DNA of 64,000 nt from Chlorobiota bacterium (GTDB lineage: Bacteria; Bacteroidota; Chlorobiia; Chlorobiales; Chlorobiaceae), in the NCBI GenBank assembly GCA_016866305.1, contig VGMX01000013.1, positions 1 through 64,000 on the forward strand, in the 5' to 3' direction. Below the pieces are notes generated by a model. It did no database searches, had not been told where the DNA came from, and was given only the letters and a program-made list of their open reading frames with translations. Below, piece by piece: positions 51,665-59,267 of the stretch; position 1 is the first letter of the stretch, and every line of letters starts with the position of its first letter. Made by a program: the position numbers and the translations under genes.

Positions 51665-53749
51665 ATGAAGAATGCCCGGTCAGTCAACGTGTTTTATGGT
51701 CACATATCGACCGGCATCGCGTTCATGTTTCTCGGAACATGGGCAACGACGCAGTATGTGGCATATCTGCTCGGTTATCAGCCGCTGCTTGGCCGACCGC
51801 TTCTCGTGTTCCACGGCTATCCTCTCTACGAACCCTGGCAATGGTTTTTCTGGGCCTTTCATTTCGAGGCATACGCCCCATCCGCCTTCGAGATGGCGAG
51901 CCGTATCACGTACACCAATTTCTTTGTCATGTTCGCTGTCATGGTTCTCCTTGCTGTTCGCAGGGCAAAACGGCGAAAGGTAGCCGGTTCGTACGGCACT
52001 GCACGATGGGCAACAGCTGACGAGCTGGAGCAGGCAGGGATATTCGTCGAGCAGGGCGTGATTCTCGCTCAAACCAATGATGCGGCATTCCATACGGAGG
52101 TGTTCAGAGGTACCGGCGAGGTGCAATGGAAAATGGACAAGGCCGGCAGCATGATCCTGCGCCATAACGGGCCGGAACACATCTTCTGTTTCGCACCGAC
52201 GAGGAGCGGCAAAGGTGTCGGGCTGGTGATACCAACCATGCTTGCATGGAACGGTTCGGTCATCGCCTACGATATCAAAAAGGAGTTGTGGTCTGCCACG
52301 GCTGGCTGGAGACGTCAGTTCTCGCACTGCTGGCGCTTCGAACCAACAGCTCCGGATTCCGTCCGTTTCAATCCACTACTTGAAATCCGAAAGGGTGAAT
52401 ACGAGGTCAGGGACGTTCAGAATGTGGCCGATATTCTGGTCGATCCGGATGGCTCGAAGGAGCATCATGACCACTGGGAAAAAACCGGTCACTCCCTATT
52501 GGTCGGAGTAATCCTGCACGTCCTGTATGCCGAGAAGGACAAGAGTCTCAGCGGGGTGGCGAATTTCCTTTCCGATCCGGAACGCAGCATGTACGATACC
52601 CTGAATTACATGCTCACCTTTCCGCATCTCAAAGAACGTCCTCATCCGGTGGTTGCAGCCTGTGCACGGGAAATGCTCAACAAAACAGAGAACGAGCTTT
52701 CCGGTGTGGTCTCGACCGCCATGTCGTTTCTCGGCCTGTACCGTGATCCATTCATCGCCCGGAATACATCCGTTTCGGATTTTGCGATTCACGACCTGAT
52801 GAACAGCGACAATCCGGTCAGCCTGTACCTCGTGGTCCCGCCGAGCGACATCGAGCGTACCAAGCCGCTCATGAGGTTGATCCTCAACCAGTTCGGCAGA
52901 AGGTTGACGGAAAAGATCGCGTTCACCAATGACAGGAAACAGTACCGGCACCGTCTGCTCATGATGCTCGACGAATTTCCGAGTCTTGGCCGCCTCGGTT
53001 TTTTCGAGTCAGAGCTTGCCTACATGGCCGGGTACGGGATCAAATGTGTCATGATCGCGCAGTCCCTGAACCAGATCGAGATGGCCTATGGGCCGAACAA
53101 TTCGATACTCGACAACTCCCATGTGCGTATCACCTATGGCGCTCTCGACGAGAGGACAGCGAAAAGGATTTCCGACCTGCTCGGTCAGGCGACGGAGAAA
53201 AAGTTGCAGATGAACTTTGCTGGTAATCGGCTCTCTCCATGGCTTGGCCATATCATGGAAAGTGAGCAGGAATCACCCAGGCCGTTGCTGACTCCCGGAG
53301 AAATCCTGCAATTGCCCGGAGACGATGCTCTTGTGATGATCGGCGGGTTGCCGCCATATCGTGCGAAAAAGATCATGTATTACCAGGACGAGCGACTGAT
53401 GAAGAGAGCATGGCTACCAACTCCGGATGATCCAGAGTCCCAGCAATCGGAATTGCTCTCAGATAATTGCAGGCAAAATCCATGGCTCACAGATTTGGGG
53501 GTAGCTGATCAGGATGTTGCTCAACAGCAAGAGCACAGCGAGAATCAGCGCGGTATGAGGGAGAATGCCGCAACACCCGTAGCAGAACAGCATGATGTTG
53601 CCGAGGAAATTTCGGTCGAGAATCCTGTTCCTGAGAACACGCTTTCAGTTCAAGAGCCGGAAACTACTCGAACAATCGACAGGGCAACCAACCGGGCAGG
53701 AATCATCGATTTAAGCAGAACACCACAAGGAGGTCATTTACCGCTATGA
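51665..53749 (+). CDS. traG: VirD4/TraG type IV coupling protein
   Basis: 694 residues with two N-terminal helices (about 17-36 and 83-98), Walker A APTRSGKGVGL (about 178-188), and Walker B LMMLDEFPSLG (about 435). The C-terminal tail is low-complexity, Glu/Gln-rich. It links the relaxosome to the Trb secretion channel. It follows the relaxase by 3 bp; the RHH gene overlaps its end by 4 bp. Confidence 0.95.
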   Translation: MKNARSVNVFYGHISTGIAFMFLGTWATTQYVAYLLGYQPLLGRPLLVFHGYPLYEPWQWFFWAFHFEAYAPSAFEMASRITYTNFFVMFAVMVLLAVRRAKRRKVAGSYGTARWATADELEQAGIFVEQGVILAQTNDAAFHTEVFRGTGEVQWKMDKAGSMILRHNGPEHIFCFAPTRSGKGVGLVIPTMLAWNGSVIAYDIKKELWSATAGWRRQFSHCWRFEPTAPDSVRFNPLLEIRKGEYEVRDVQNVADILVDPDGSKEHHDHWEKTGHSLLVGVILHVLYAEKDKSLSGVANFLSDPERSMYDTLNYMLTFPHLKERPHPVVAACAREMLNKTENELSGVVSTAMSFLGLYRDPFIARNTSVSDFAIHDLMNSDNPVSLYLVVPPSDIERTKPLMRLILNQFGRRLTEKIAFTNDRKQYRHRLLMMLDEFPSLGRLGFFESELAYMAGYGIKCVMIAQSLNQIEMAYGPNNSILDNSHVRITYGALDERTAKRISDLLGQATEKKLQMNFAGNRLSPWLGHIMESEQESPRPLLTPGEILQLPGDDALVMIGGLPPYRAKKIMYYQDERLMKRAWLPTPDDPESQQSELLSDNCRQNPWLTDLGVADQDVAQQQEHSENQRGMRENAATPVAEQHDVAEEISVENPVPENTLSVQEPETTRTIDRATNRAGIIDLSRTPQGGHLPL

Positions 53750-54186
53750 AACGCAAGAATATCCACCCCTACCTTTCGCCGGAGCTTTACGAACAGTTCA
53801 AGGGCTACTGCAAAAAGGTCAACGCTACCGAGAGCAGCGTCATCGAATCGGCGTTGAAGGAGTATTTCGACGACTCTAAGGACATGAAGCTGCTGCTGCG
53901 CCGCCTCGACAGGATTGGCCGTTATCTCAACAGGCTGGAACGGGACATCAACGCGACGGCTGAGGCCTTGGCGGTGTATGTGCAGCTCTGGTTTGCCCAT
54001 ACGCCCCGGATCGGGGATAATGAGAAGGATGCGGCGAGGCAGGAAGCCTGGAATCAATACCAGAAGTTCGTGGATTACGTGGCCAATCAGATGGCTGGAG
54101 GGCACCGGTTTATCGACGATCTTGTTCAGGATGTTGTGGGGGATGAGGAGGAGTTGAAAAAGGCTGTGAATGATGACGGGAACTGA
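53746..54186 (+). CDS. Ribbon-helix-helix mobilisation-associated protein
   Basis: 146 residues. CopG-like N-terminus (HPYLSPELYEQFKGYCKKVNATESSVIESALKEYF, about 6-41), then a long helical region and acidic C-terminus. ATGA overlap with traG. Such genes typically sit between traG and trbB in this type of element. Here the CBASS operon separates it from trbB. Confidence 0.8.
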   Translation: MKRKNIHPYLSPELYEQFKGYCKKVNATESSVIESALKEYFDDSKDMKLLLRRLDRIGRYLNRLERDINATAEALAVYVQLWFAHTPRIGDNEKDAARQEAWNQYQKFVDYVANQMAGGHRFIDDLVQDVVGDEEELKKAVNDDGN

Positions 54187-54241
54187 TACGAGAGTTGGGA
54201 TTTAGCTCAATATCACGTAAATCTCTTGGCGTTCTCAGCCG

Positions 54242-54361
54242 TGTCCGGTAAAAAAATAAAGAAAGCCTAAAACCCATCAGAAAACGGCGAGTCATTCAAC
54301 GATCGCTCAATCAAAAAGGCCAGCGAACCGGTACCTCAACTTTCACTATTTTTACCGGACA
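54242..54361. repeat. MITE-like 120-bp element with 13-bp inverted repeats
   Basis: Perfect inverted termini TGTCCGGTAAAAA (54242-54254) and TTTTTACCGGACA (54349-54361), with further imperfect matching inward (GAAAG / CTTTC). The 94-bp interior has no gene. It resembles a miniature or deleted insertion sequence at the cargo edge. No target-site duplication is obvious, so identity is uncertain. Confidence 0.5.
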
Positions 54362-54451
54362 GTAGTGATATGAGATATCTGCCCGCAACTATCCTGTATG
54401 AACAATGATATACATAAGGATGATTTTCGGGTTTTCTTGATTTTGCGTATT

Positions 54452-54482
54452 TTTGCATTATTTTTAATGGGTTAGAGTAGAA
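54452..54482 (+). promoter_or_regulatory. Weak promoter candidate for the CBASS operon
   Basis: A TTGCAT box (54452-54457) and TAGAAT (54477-54482) in AT-rich DNA, 45 bp before the first tiny ORF. The 19-bp spacer is long and the boxes are imperfect. Confidence 0.28.
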
Positions 54483-54526
54483 TTGTCTGTTTGAGATGCT
54501 CAGCTCAGCAGCACCTCAAAGGAGAT

Positions 54527-54592
54527 ATGAAGAAACAAACTAATGACTTGTTGGCCTGCGAGAACAGTAGCGGAAGATTTTATGGATCTTGA
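54527..54592 (+). CDS. Tiny ORF with strong ribosome site (leader peptide or remnant)
   Basis: 21 residues (MKKQTNDLLACENSSGRFYG plus S) behind a near-perfect ribosome site AAAGGAGAT ending at the ATG. It overlaps the next tiny ORF by 11 bp in the +1 frame. It could be a leader peptide, a truncated gene, or the start of one gene split by a frameshift. Confidence 0.35.
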   Translation: MKKQTNDLLACENSSGRFYGS

Positions 54593-54674
54593 TAGTATCA
54601 TTTGCCAAGCAACCCAAACCGTCCTGCCTCAGGCAGAATTGCTATGCGGCGATTGGGCAGAGGAAGCGGCATGA
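54582..54674 (+). CDS. Tiny ORF coupled to the effector start
   Basis: 30 residues (MDLDSIICQATQTVLPQAEL at the start, ending WAEEAA), acidic. Its TGA overlaps the effector ATG as ATGA (54671-54674), the same coupling seen throughout compact operons here. A weak GGAAG lies 5 nt upstream. Could be a translational coupler, small regulator, or the tail of a truncated upstream gene. Confidence 0.4.
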   Translation: MDLDSIICQATQTVLPQAELLCGDWAEEAA

Positions 54675-55438
54675 GTTCCAAGACACACCCAAGTCGACTA
54701 CAGGGAGAAGAATTCCTTCAGACCGCTTTTCAACTCGAACAGGAAAAGCTATACGCCACCATACGTTGCGCAGACCCTATCGTGCACAGCGGGGATCGAG
54801 GCGAAGTCAATGAGCAGCATTTCATTGATGTCTTTCGCAACTATCTCCCAGCACGCTATACGGTAGACAAAGCCGCAGTTTTGGACAGCGATGGCAATAC
54901 ATCCGATTCCATTGATCTTGTCGTTTTTGACAGGCAATACACGCCAACATTGCTCGACTGTGACAAACACCGATACGTCCCCGCAGAGGCGGTCTACGCC
55001 GTCTTCGAATGCAAGCCAGTTGTAAACAAAGAATATCTTGAGTATGCGGCAGACAAGGCAGCATCAGTTCGCACGCTCAAACGAACAAGCGTTCCTATTC
55101 AACACGCCGGGGGAACCTACCCAGCGAAGCAACACTTCGACATCATCGCAGGTCTTCTAGCTCCTGATATTGGATGGAAAGGTGGGTTTGGGGATACTTT
55201 TCAGTCTACGCACAAAGCGCTTTCAGGAGAGCATCGCGTAGATTGTGGACTTGCCGTGCGCGGGTACTCGTTCGATGTGTTTGAGGACGGCAACGCCTAC
55301 TCTCTATGCGAAGGCAATAACGCTCTGGTTTTTTTTCTGTTTCGGCTGCTTAACAAGCTCCAATCCCTCGGCACAGTGCCTGCCATTGACTGGAATGCAT
55401 ATGCGGAGCGTTTGTCGCGAACACGAAAGGAGGATTAG
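54671..55438 (+). CDS. Putative CBASS effector: PD-(D/E)XK nuclease-like (DUF6602-type)
   Basis: 255 residues from ATG 54671, chosen for AGAGGA upstream and the ATGA overlap; the frame is open back to a TTG at 54602. A nuclease-type core is visible: E45/E48 in GEVNEQHFI, D82 in DSIDLVVFD on a strand, and E113-C-K115 in YAVFECKPV, the order and spacing of PD-(D/E)XK enzymes. The remaining 140 residues (HFDIIAGLLAPDIGW, then NALVFFLFRLLNKLQ) complete an alpha/beta fold. I associate it with DUF6602, from memory. No SAVED, TIR, HNH, phospholipase or membrane segment is present. As first gene of a type II CBASS operon it is the natural effector; nuclease activity is prediction. Confidence 0.68.
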   Translation: MSSKTHPSRLQGEEFLQTAFQLEQEKLYATIRCADPIVHSGDRGEVNEQHFIDVFRNYLPARYTVDKAAVLDSDGNTSDSIDLVVFDRQYTPTLLDCDKHRYVPAEAVYAVFECKPVVNKEYLEYAADKAASVRTLKRTSVPIQHAGGTYPAKQHFDIIAGLLAPDIGWKGGFGDTFQSTHKALSGEHRVDCGLAVRGYSFDVFEDGNAYSLCEGNNALVFFLFRLLNKLQSLGTVPAIDWNAYAERLSRTRKED

Positions 55439-55443
55439 TTCTT

Positions 55444-56532
55444 ATGTACGACTATAGCGCACAGATTGATGCCTTCCACGGAAACAAAGTAGTTCTCTCA
55501 AAGAAGCTTTCGGACAATCTCACTTCCCACCGAACCGCTAATGAAGATCGCTTGATCAAACGACTCCCAGAGCTGAAGGATGGCGTCAGAGTCAGCCGTA
55601 GCTCGTTCAAGAGTCAGGGATCTTTTGCCATGCGGACCATTATCCAAACCAAGTTCTCTGACGAGGAGTACGACATAGATGATGGCGTTGTACTCTGGCG
55701 ATCCGATCTGGAAGATGAAGACAGAAACGATATGACATCAAGCGATGCCAAGGAGTTGGTCAGAGAAGCGTTGAAGGACTCTCGTTTCAAACGACAACCC
55801 AAGACTCATACAAACTGTGTACGCGTCTTCTATGCGGAGGAAGGTGAAGAGAAGCATCACGTAGACTTCCCAGTCTATCGCAAATGGGAAACATCGGTAG
55901 GAGACGATGTCACAACACATCGCGAACTGGCTGGGGGTGACGGATGGGTTGCATCTGACCCCACAAGAGTCAACTCTTGGTTCGAAAATGAAATCTCTAT
56001 TCGTAACTCGGCATCCGAAGGGGCGGGTACGCAGATGAGGCAGTGCCTGAGGTTGCTAAAGAGGTTTTGCCGCAGCAGATCCGCTTGGGATATGCCGAAT
56101 GGCATGAAGCTAACCATGTTGACCGTGGAATGCTTTGAGTCTGGGGGGCGCATTGACTCCGCCTTTCGCGATCTTCTCGACTCCCTGCATTCAAGACTAC
56201 GGAGGAATCTAAAGGTCGAGAATCTGGCAGATGAAAATACGCCGCGACAGAAACTGACGAGAACATCCGCCGATGCGAACATGATTGAGCTTCGGGATCG
56301 TCTTGAAGAAGCACTTGGAAAGCTGAAAGTGTTGGACGAAAAGGATTGCACGAAGAAAGACGCGCGTCAGGCATGGGATTGGGTCTTCAAGAGCGACGGG
56401 TATTTCGATGACTATGATGGCGATGACGATGACGACGATGGGTCGGGCGGATCATCAGGGATGAAGCGGGGCATCGCAACAGCAACCCCAAACAAAGCTG
56501 TCGATCCAAAGGGAGGAGGGCGATTCGGATAA
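55444..56532 (+). CDS. cdnA: CBASS CD-NTase (cGAS/DncV-like nucleotidyltransferase)
   Basis: 362 residues. The nucleotidyltransferase signature is G59-S60 in SQGSFAMRT followed by D77-I-D79-D80 and the third metal ligand D141 in HHVDFPVY. The QGS...DIDDG pattern is closest to DncV-like enzymes; clade cannot be fixed by eye, and the symbol is only generic. A helical C-terminal domain follows, then a striking Asp-rich linker (about 318-332) and a Gly-rich tail ending GGGRFG. A C-terminal Gly is what Cap2 conjugates in type II CBASS. Strong ribosome site AAAGGAGGA 9 nt before ATG 55444. Confidence 0.9.
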   Translation: MYDYSAQIDAFHGNKVVLSKKLSDNLTSHRTANEDRLIKRLPELKDGVRVSRSSFKSQGSFAMRTIIQTKFSDEEYDIDDGVVLWRSDLEDEDRNDMTSSDAKELVREALKDSRFKRQPKTHTNCVRVFYAEEGEEKHHVDFPVYRKWETSVGDDVTTHRELAGGDGWVASDPTRVNSWFENEISIRNSASEGAGTQMRQCLRLLKRFCRSRSAWDMPNGMKLTMLTVECFESGGRIDSAFRDLLDSLHSRLRRNLKVENLADENTPRQKLTRTSADANMIELRDRLEEALGKLKVLDEKDCTKKDARQAWDWVFKSDGYFDDYDGDDDDDDGSGGSSGMKRGIATATPNKAVDPKGGGRFG

Positions 56533-58305
56533 TTGAACCCTCGAACGCTATTAAACAAGCGCCATCAGGACGCTCTGGATTTGCTATCGTCTGCTCTACG
56601 GCGGGATTCTGCTTACGAAGAACTGTCGGCAGCGGATCTGGCATCTTATAGTCCCAAGCCGGCTGCCGGTTGGATGACTACAGTGTGTGTAAAAAACGCA
56701 GCGATGCGTCTTGATGTAGTTATTACAGAAACCTTTCCTGACGACCCGCCTTCCATCTACATCGCTGGTAAAGGCGTTGACCTTTTCCTCAAGAATCCGC
56801 ACGTCGAAGAAACTGGAAAAATATGTACGATTTCCGAGTCTGCTGCAATCGATGCGAACTTCCCGGTTGAGTTGTTTCGGTATTCCGTGGACGCAGCCAT
56901 TGAGATTCTGACGAACGAGATCGAACAGGATTTCTTGGACGAGTTCACATCGTACTGGTCTCGCTCTCAAGGAACAGGAAAGCGGGAGTTTCTCGTTGTT
57001 GACCCGCCCTCGGAGTTTGGTGCAACAGCGACGGCGGCAATCTGCGGGGCAAAGGTTCTCATCGGGGCTTCTTACGATTCAATTCGACAGTGGGCTGAAC
57101 ATAGCGGTGACAAACTGAACGACATCGGGAAGCCAAGGATCTGCCATGTCGTCAGCTTCGGTTCCCCACTTCTGCCGAAAGATTTCCCAGGTACAATAAA
57201 CGATCTGCGAACACTTCTGAAGGCGAACAGCGCGGATCAAGCGGATCTCTTGGATCGTCATCTTTGTGAATCAAACGAATACCTTGCCCTACTGTTCGTG
57301 CAACGCACCCCTCATGGAGACGCTCTAGCGGGAATCCTGACGAAGGGGTACAGTCTATCGCAAGATCACACGCTGTCGGATGGCTTTCGATTGGGGCATG
57401 TGCCGCAAAAGCTTCTCTTTGCGCGAGCAACGACAAAGCTCGAAAAGGGCTTACTGGAGAGAGCAAATGCGCAGAGGGTAGACCACGAATGGATTCATAC
57501 GCGTGGTGGTGTAGGGGCTGAACTGTCAGGGGCATCTGTTTGTGTAATTGGATGCGGATCGCTCGGGAGCTACGTCGCACATCTGTTGGCAAAAGCCGGA
57601 ATCGGGCGCCTTACGCTCATCGACCCGCAGTTAATGGAATGGGCGAACGTGGGACGACATCTGCTAGGCGCTTCAGACGTTGGCGCAAGCAAAGCTGAAG
57701 CTATCAGAAAGCGCATCCAGCTAGACCATCCCCACCTCTCTATAAGGGCTATTTTGCGAGATTGGCGAGCATGGGCAAAGGAATCCGACGATCCCTTCGG
57801 TGGGTTTGATCTCGTCGTCTCGACTATCGCAGATTGGCGACATGAAAGAAGCCTCAACTTGCTCGCTCGTTCGCTGCCTTTTCCTCCTGTCGTATTTGGA
57901 TGGATGGAGCCGTTTGCTCTTGCAGGGCATGCCCTCACGGTAACAGGAGGCGGGGGCTGTCTAGAATGCGGAATGAACGGCTTCGGACAGTTTGAGGATC
58001 GAGTGCTTGTATTGGACAATGCGACCCTGAAGAAGGAGCCGGGAGGTTGCGCCTATTACCAAGAATATGGTCCGTTGCGTTTAGTTCCCTGCGCGACATT
58101 GGTAGCTGAAGCTGCTGTTAAGGCGATGAATGCACCATTGGATTCATCCGAGATTGCTACGATAATAGGCGATTTGGGTCTTCTCTCGGATTGTGTGGGG
58201 AGAGTGTCCAAAGCATGGGAGATGAAACTGACCCCACAACTAGCTGAACAGATAATCATTCAGAAATGGTCTATCAACCCGATCTGTCCGCTATGCTCAG
58301 CCTGA
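56533..58305 (+). CDS. cap2: Cap2: E2-E1 fusion conjugating enzyme
   Basis: 590 residues. N-terminal E2-like domain (about 1-150) with active cysteine C98 in GKICTIS; a linker region; then a ThiF/E1 adenylation domain with nucleotide loop IGCGSLGS (339-346), Asp in LIDPQ, and R375 in NVGRH. Zinc cysteines are C476/C479 and C585/C588. The likely catalytic E1 cysteine is C506 in PGGCAYYQEYGP. The start is TTG 56533, immediately after the CD-NTase TAA, with GGAGGAGGG 12 nt upstream; the next ATG would cut into the E2 fold. It should attach the CD-NTase C-terminal Gly to target lysines, priming it. Confidence 0.92.
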   Translation: MNPRTLLNKRHQDALDLLSSALRRDSAYEELSAADLASYSPKPAAGWMTTVCVKNAAMRLDVVITETFPDDPPSIYIAGKGVDLFLKNPHVEETGKICTISESAAIDANFPVELFRYSVDAAIEILTNEIEQDFLDEFTSYWSRSQGTGKREFLVVDPPSEFGATATAAICGAKVLIGASYDSIRQWAEHSGDKLNDIGKPRICHVVSFGSPLLPKDFPGTINDLRTLLKANSADQADLLDRHLCESNEYLALLFVQRTPHGDALAGILTKGYSLSQDHTLSDGFRLGHVPQKLLFARATTKLEKGLLERANAQRVDHEWIHTRGGVGAELSGASVCVIGCGSLGSYVAHLLAKAGIGRLTLIDPQLMEWANVGRHLLGASDVGASKAEAIRKRIQLDHPHLSIRAILRDWRAWAKESDDPFGGFDLVVSTIADWRHERSLNLLARSLPFPPVVFGWMEPFALAGHALTVTGGGGCLECGMNGFGQFEDRVLVLDNATLKKEPGGCAYYQEYGPLRLVPCATLVAEAAVKAMNAPLDSSEIATIIGDLGLLSDCVGRVSKAWEMKLTPQLAEQIIIQKWSINPICPLCSA

Positions 58306-58805
58306 AGAGACAAAAAAGCAATGCAGTTTTTCCCGTGCTCGGCTCCGGTCAAACCCTCGTCTTCTCGCCCAAGGTGCTCAAGGTCTTCAAGACGCACCGA
58401 CAGATCAGTCGTTCACAACCAGAGTCTGGTGGTCTCTTGTTTGCGAAATTTGACTTACCTATAATCAAGATCGATATCGCGACACCACCTCAGCTTGAGG
58501 ACCGCAAAAGCCGCTTTTTCTTTGTCAGCAATCCAGATACTCGTCGAACTGTCGTGAGGAGATACTTCCGTAAAGGACTGCATTTTATAGGTGAATGGCA
58601 CACCCACCCCCAAAGCGACCCTACGCCTTCAGGGCTGGATGTAAATTCCATGAAAGACCTGTTTCGACAGTCAGAACATGAACTCAACTACTTCGTGATG
58701 GTTATCATCGGCAATCGTACGGGGAACCTGTCTCTATGGGTCAGCTTGCATGATGCAAACGATATGCACCAGCTTCATCCGTGTGGAAGCACAGGTCAGT
58801 CCTGA
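58266..58805 (+). CDS. cap3: Cap3: JAMM/MPN isopeptidase
   Basis: 179 residues from ATG 58266, or 170 from ATG 58293; either overlaps cap2. JAMM residues are E53 (ESGG) and H112-x-H114 with S122 and D125 (HTHPQSDPTPSGLD), a complete zinc site. In type II CBASS, Cap3 cleaves the CD-NTase conjugates made by Cap2. It closes the operon; the 460 bp after it are non-coding. Confidence 0.92.
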   Translation: MVYQPDLSAMLSLKRQKSNAVFPVLGSGQTLVFSPKVLKVFKTHRQISRSQPESGGLLFAKFDLPIIKIDIATPPQLEDRKSRFFFVSNPDTRRTVVRRYFRKGLHFIGEWHTHPQSDPTPSGLDVNSMKDLFRQSEHELNYFVMVIIGNRTGNLSLWVSLHDANDMHQLHPCGSTGQS

Positions 58806-59267
58806 AATCTGATTTTAGCGGCTCTAAGACATCAGATTTTTCAAGTATGTAAGGCAAGAAAGTAGAAATAGGGCACCAATGGCATAGGGCCAACCAAGCC
58901 ATGCTACGGACGGTTAATCGCCGCCGCAGATTGCAACGTTACTCAACGCATTACGAGAAGTCTTTGAATAATTTGTGAATGTTTTTTAAAGATCACATTC
59001 ACCCCACATCCCTCCTCAGCAAATAATCTCCACATTATTTTCTTCGCTTTACACAGCATTCCAATTCCTGAAAGGACTACGAACTCCTGTTCGGGGCCCC
59101 AATCCCGAAGGCTTTGCCAATTCTGTAAGAGTTGTCTCTATTTTTTTTGGTCTGAATTTTTAATATATTGATAAAATTTATCAAGATATAGGGAATATTG
59201 TATATTAGAATCCGTATAAAGTGTTGTTTTTTTATCAATTATTGTTGGCTGATTTTGATTGCAGGGA
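58806..59267. promoter_or_regulatory. AT-rich region between CBASS and trbB
   Basis: 460 bp without a gene. Near its right end is a perfect palindrome TTGATAAA-A-TTTATCAA (59168-59184), and the half-site TTATCAA recurs at about 59232-59238. This fits an operator controlling the trb operon. TATATT-like sequences follow the palindrome. The left part shows nothing recognisable. Confidence 0.45.

Larger units (their letters stand above)
54187..54526. other. AT-rich leader upstream of the CBASS operon
   Basis: 340 bp with no gene I can support and visibly lower GC than the tra genes. It contains the MITE-like inverted repeat described separately. A weak promoter candidate is TTGCAT (54452-54457) and TAGAAT (54477-54482) with a 19-bp spacer. 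Confidence 0.5.

Noticed and set aside
54671-55438. Reading the effector as Cap4 or NucC
   Set aside because: It is too short for Cap4, has no SAVED domain, and does not show the NucC motif order I know; left as a DUF6602-type nuclease-like protein.
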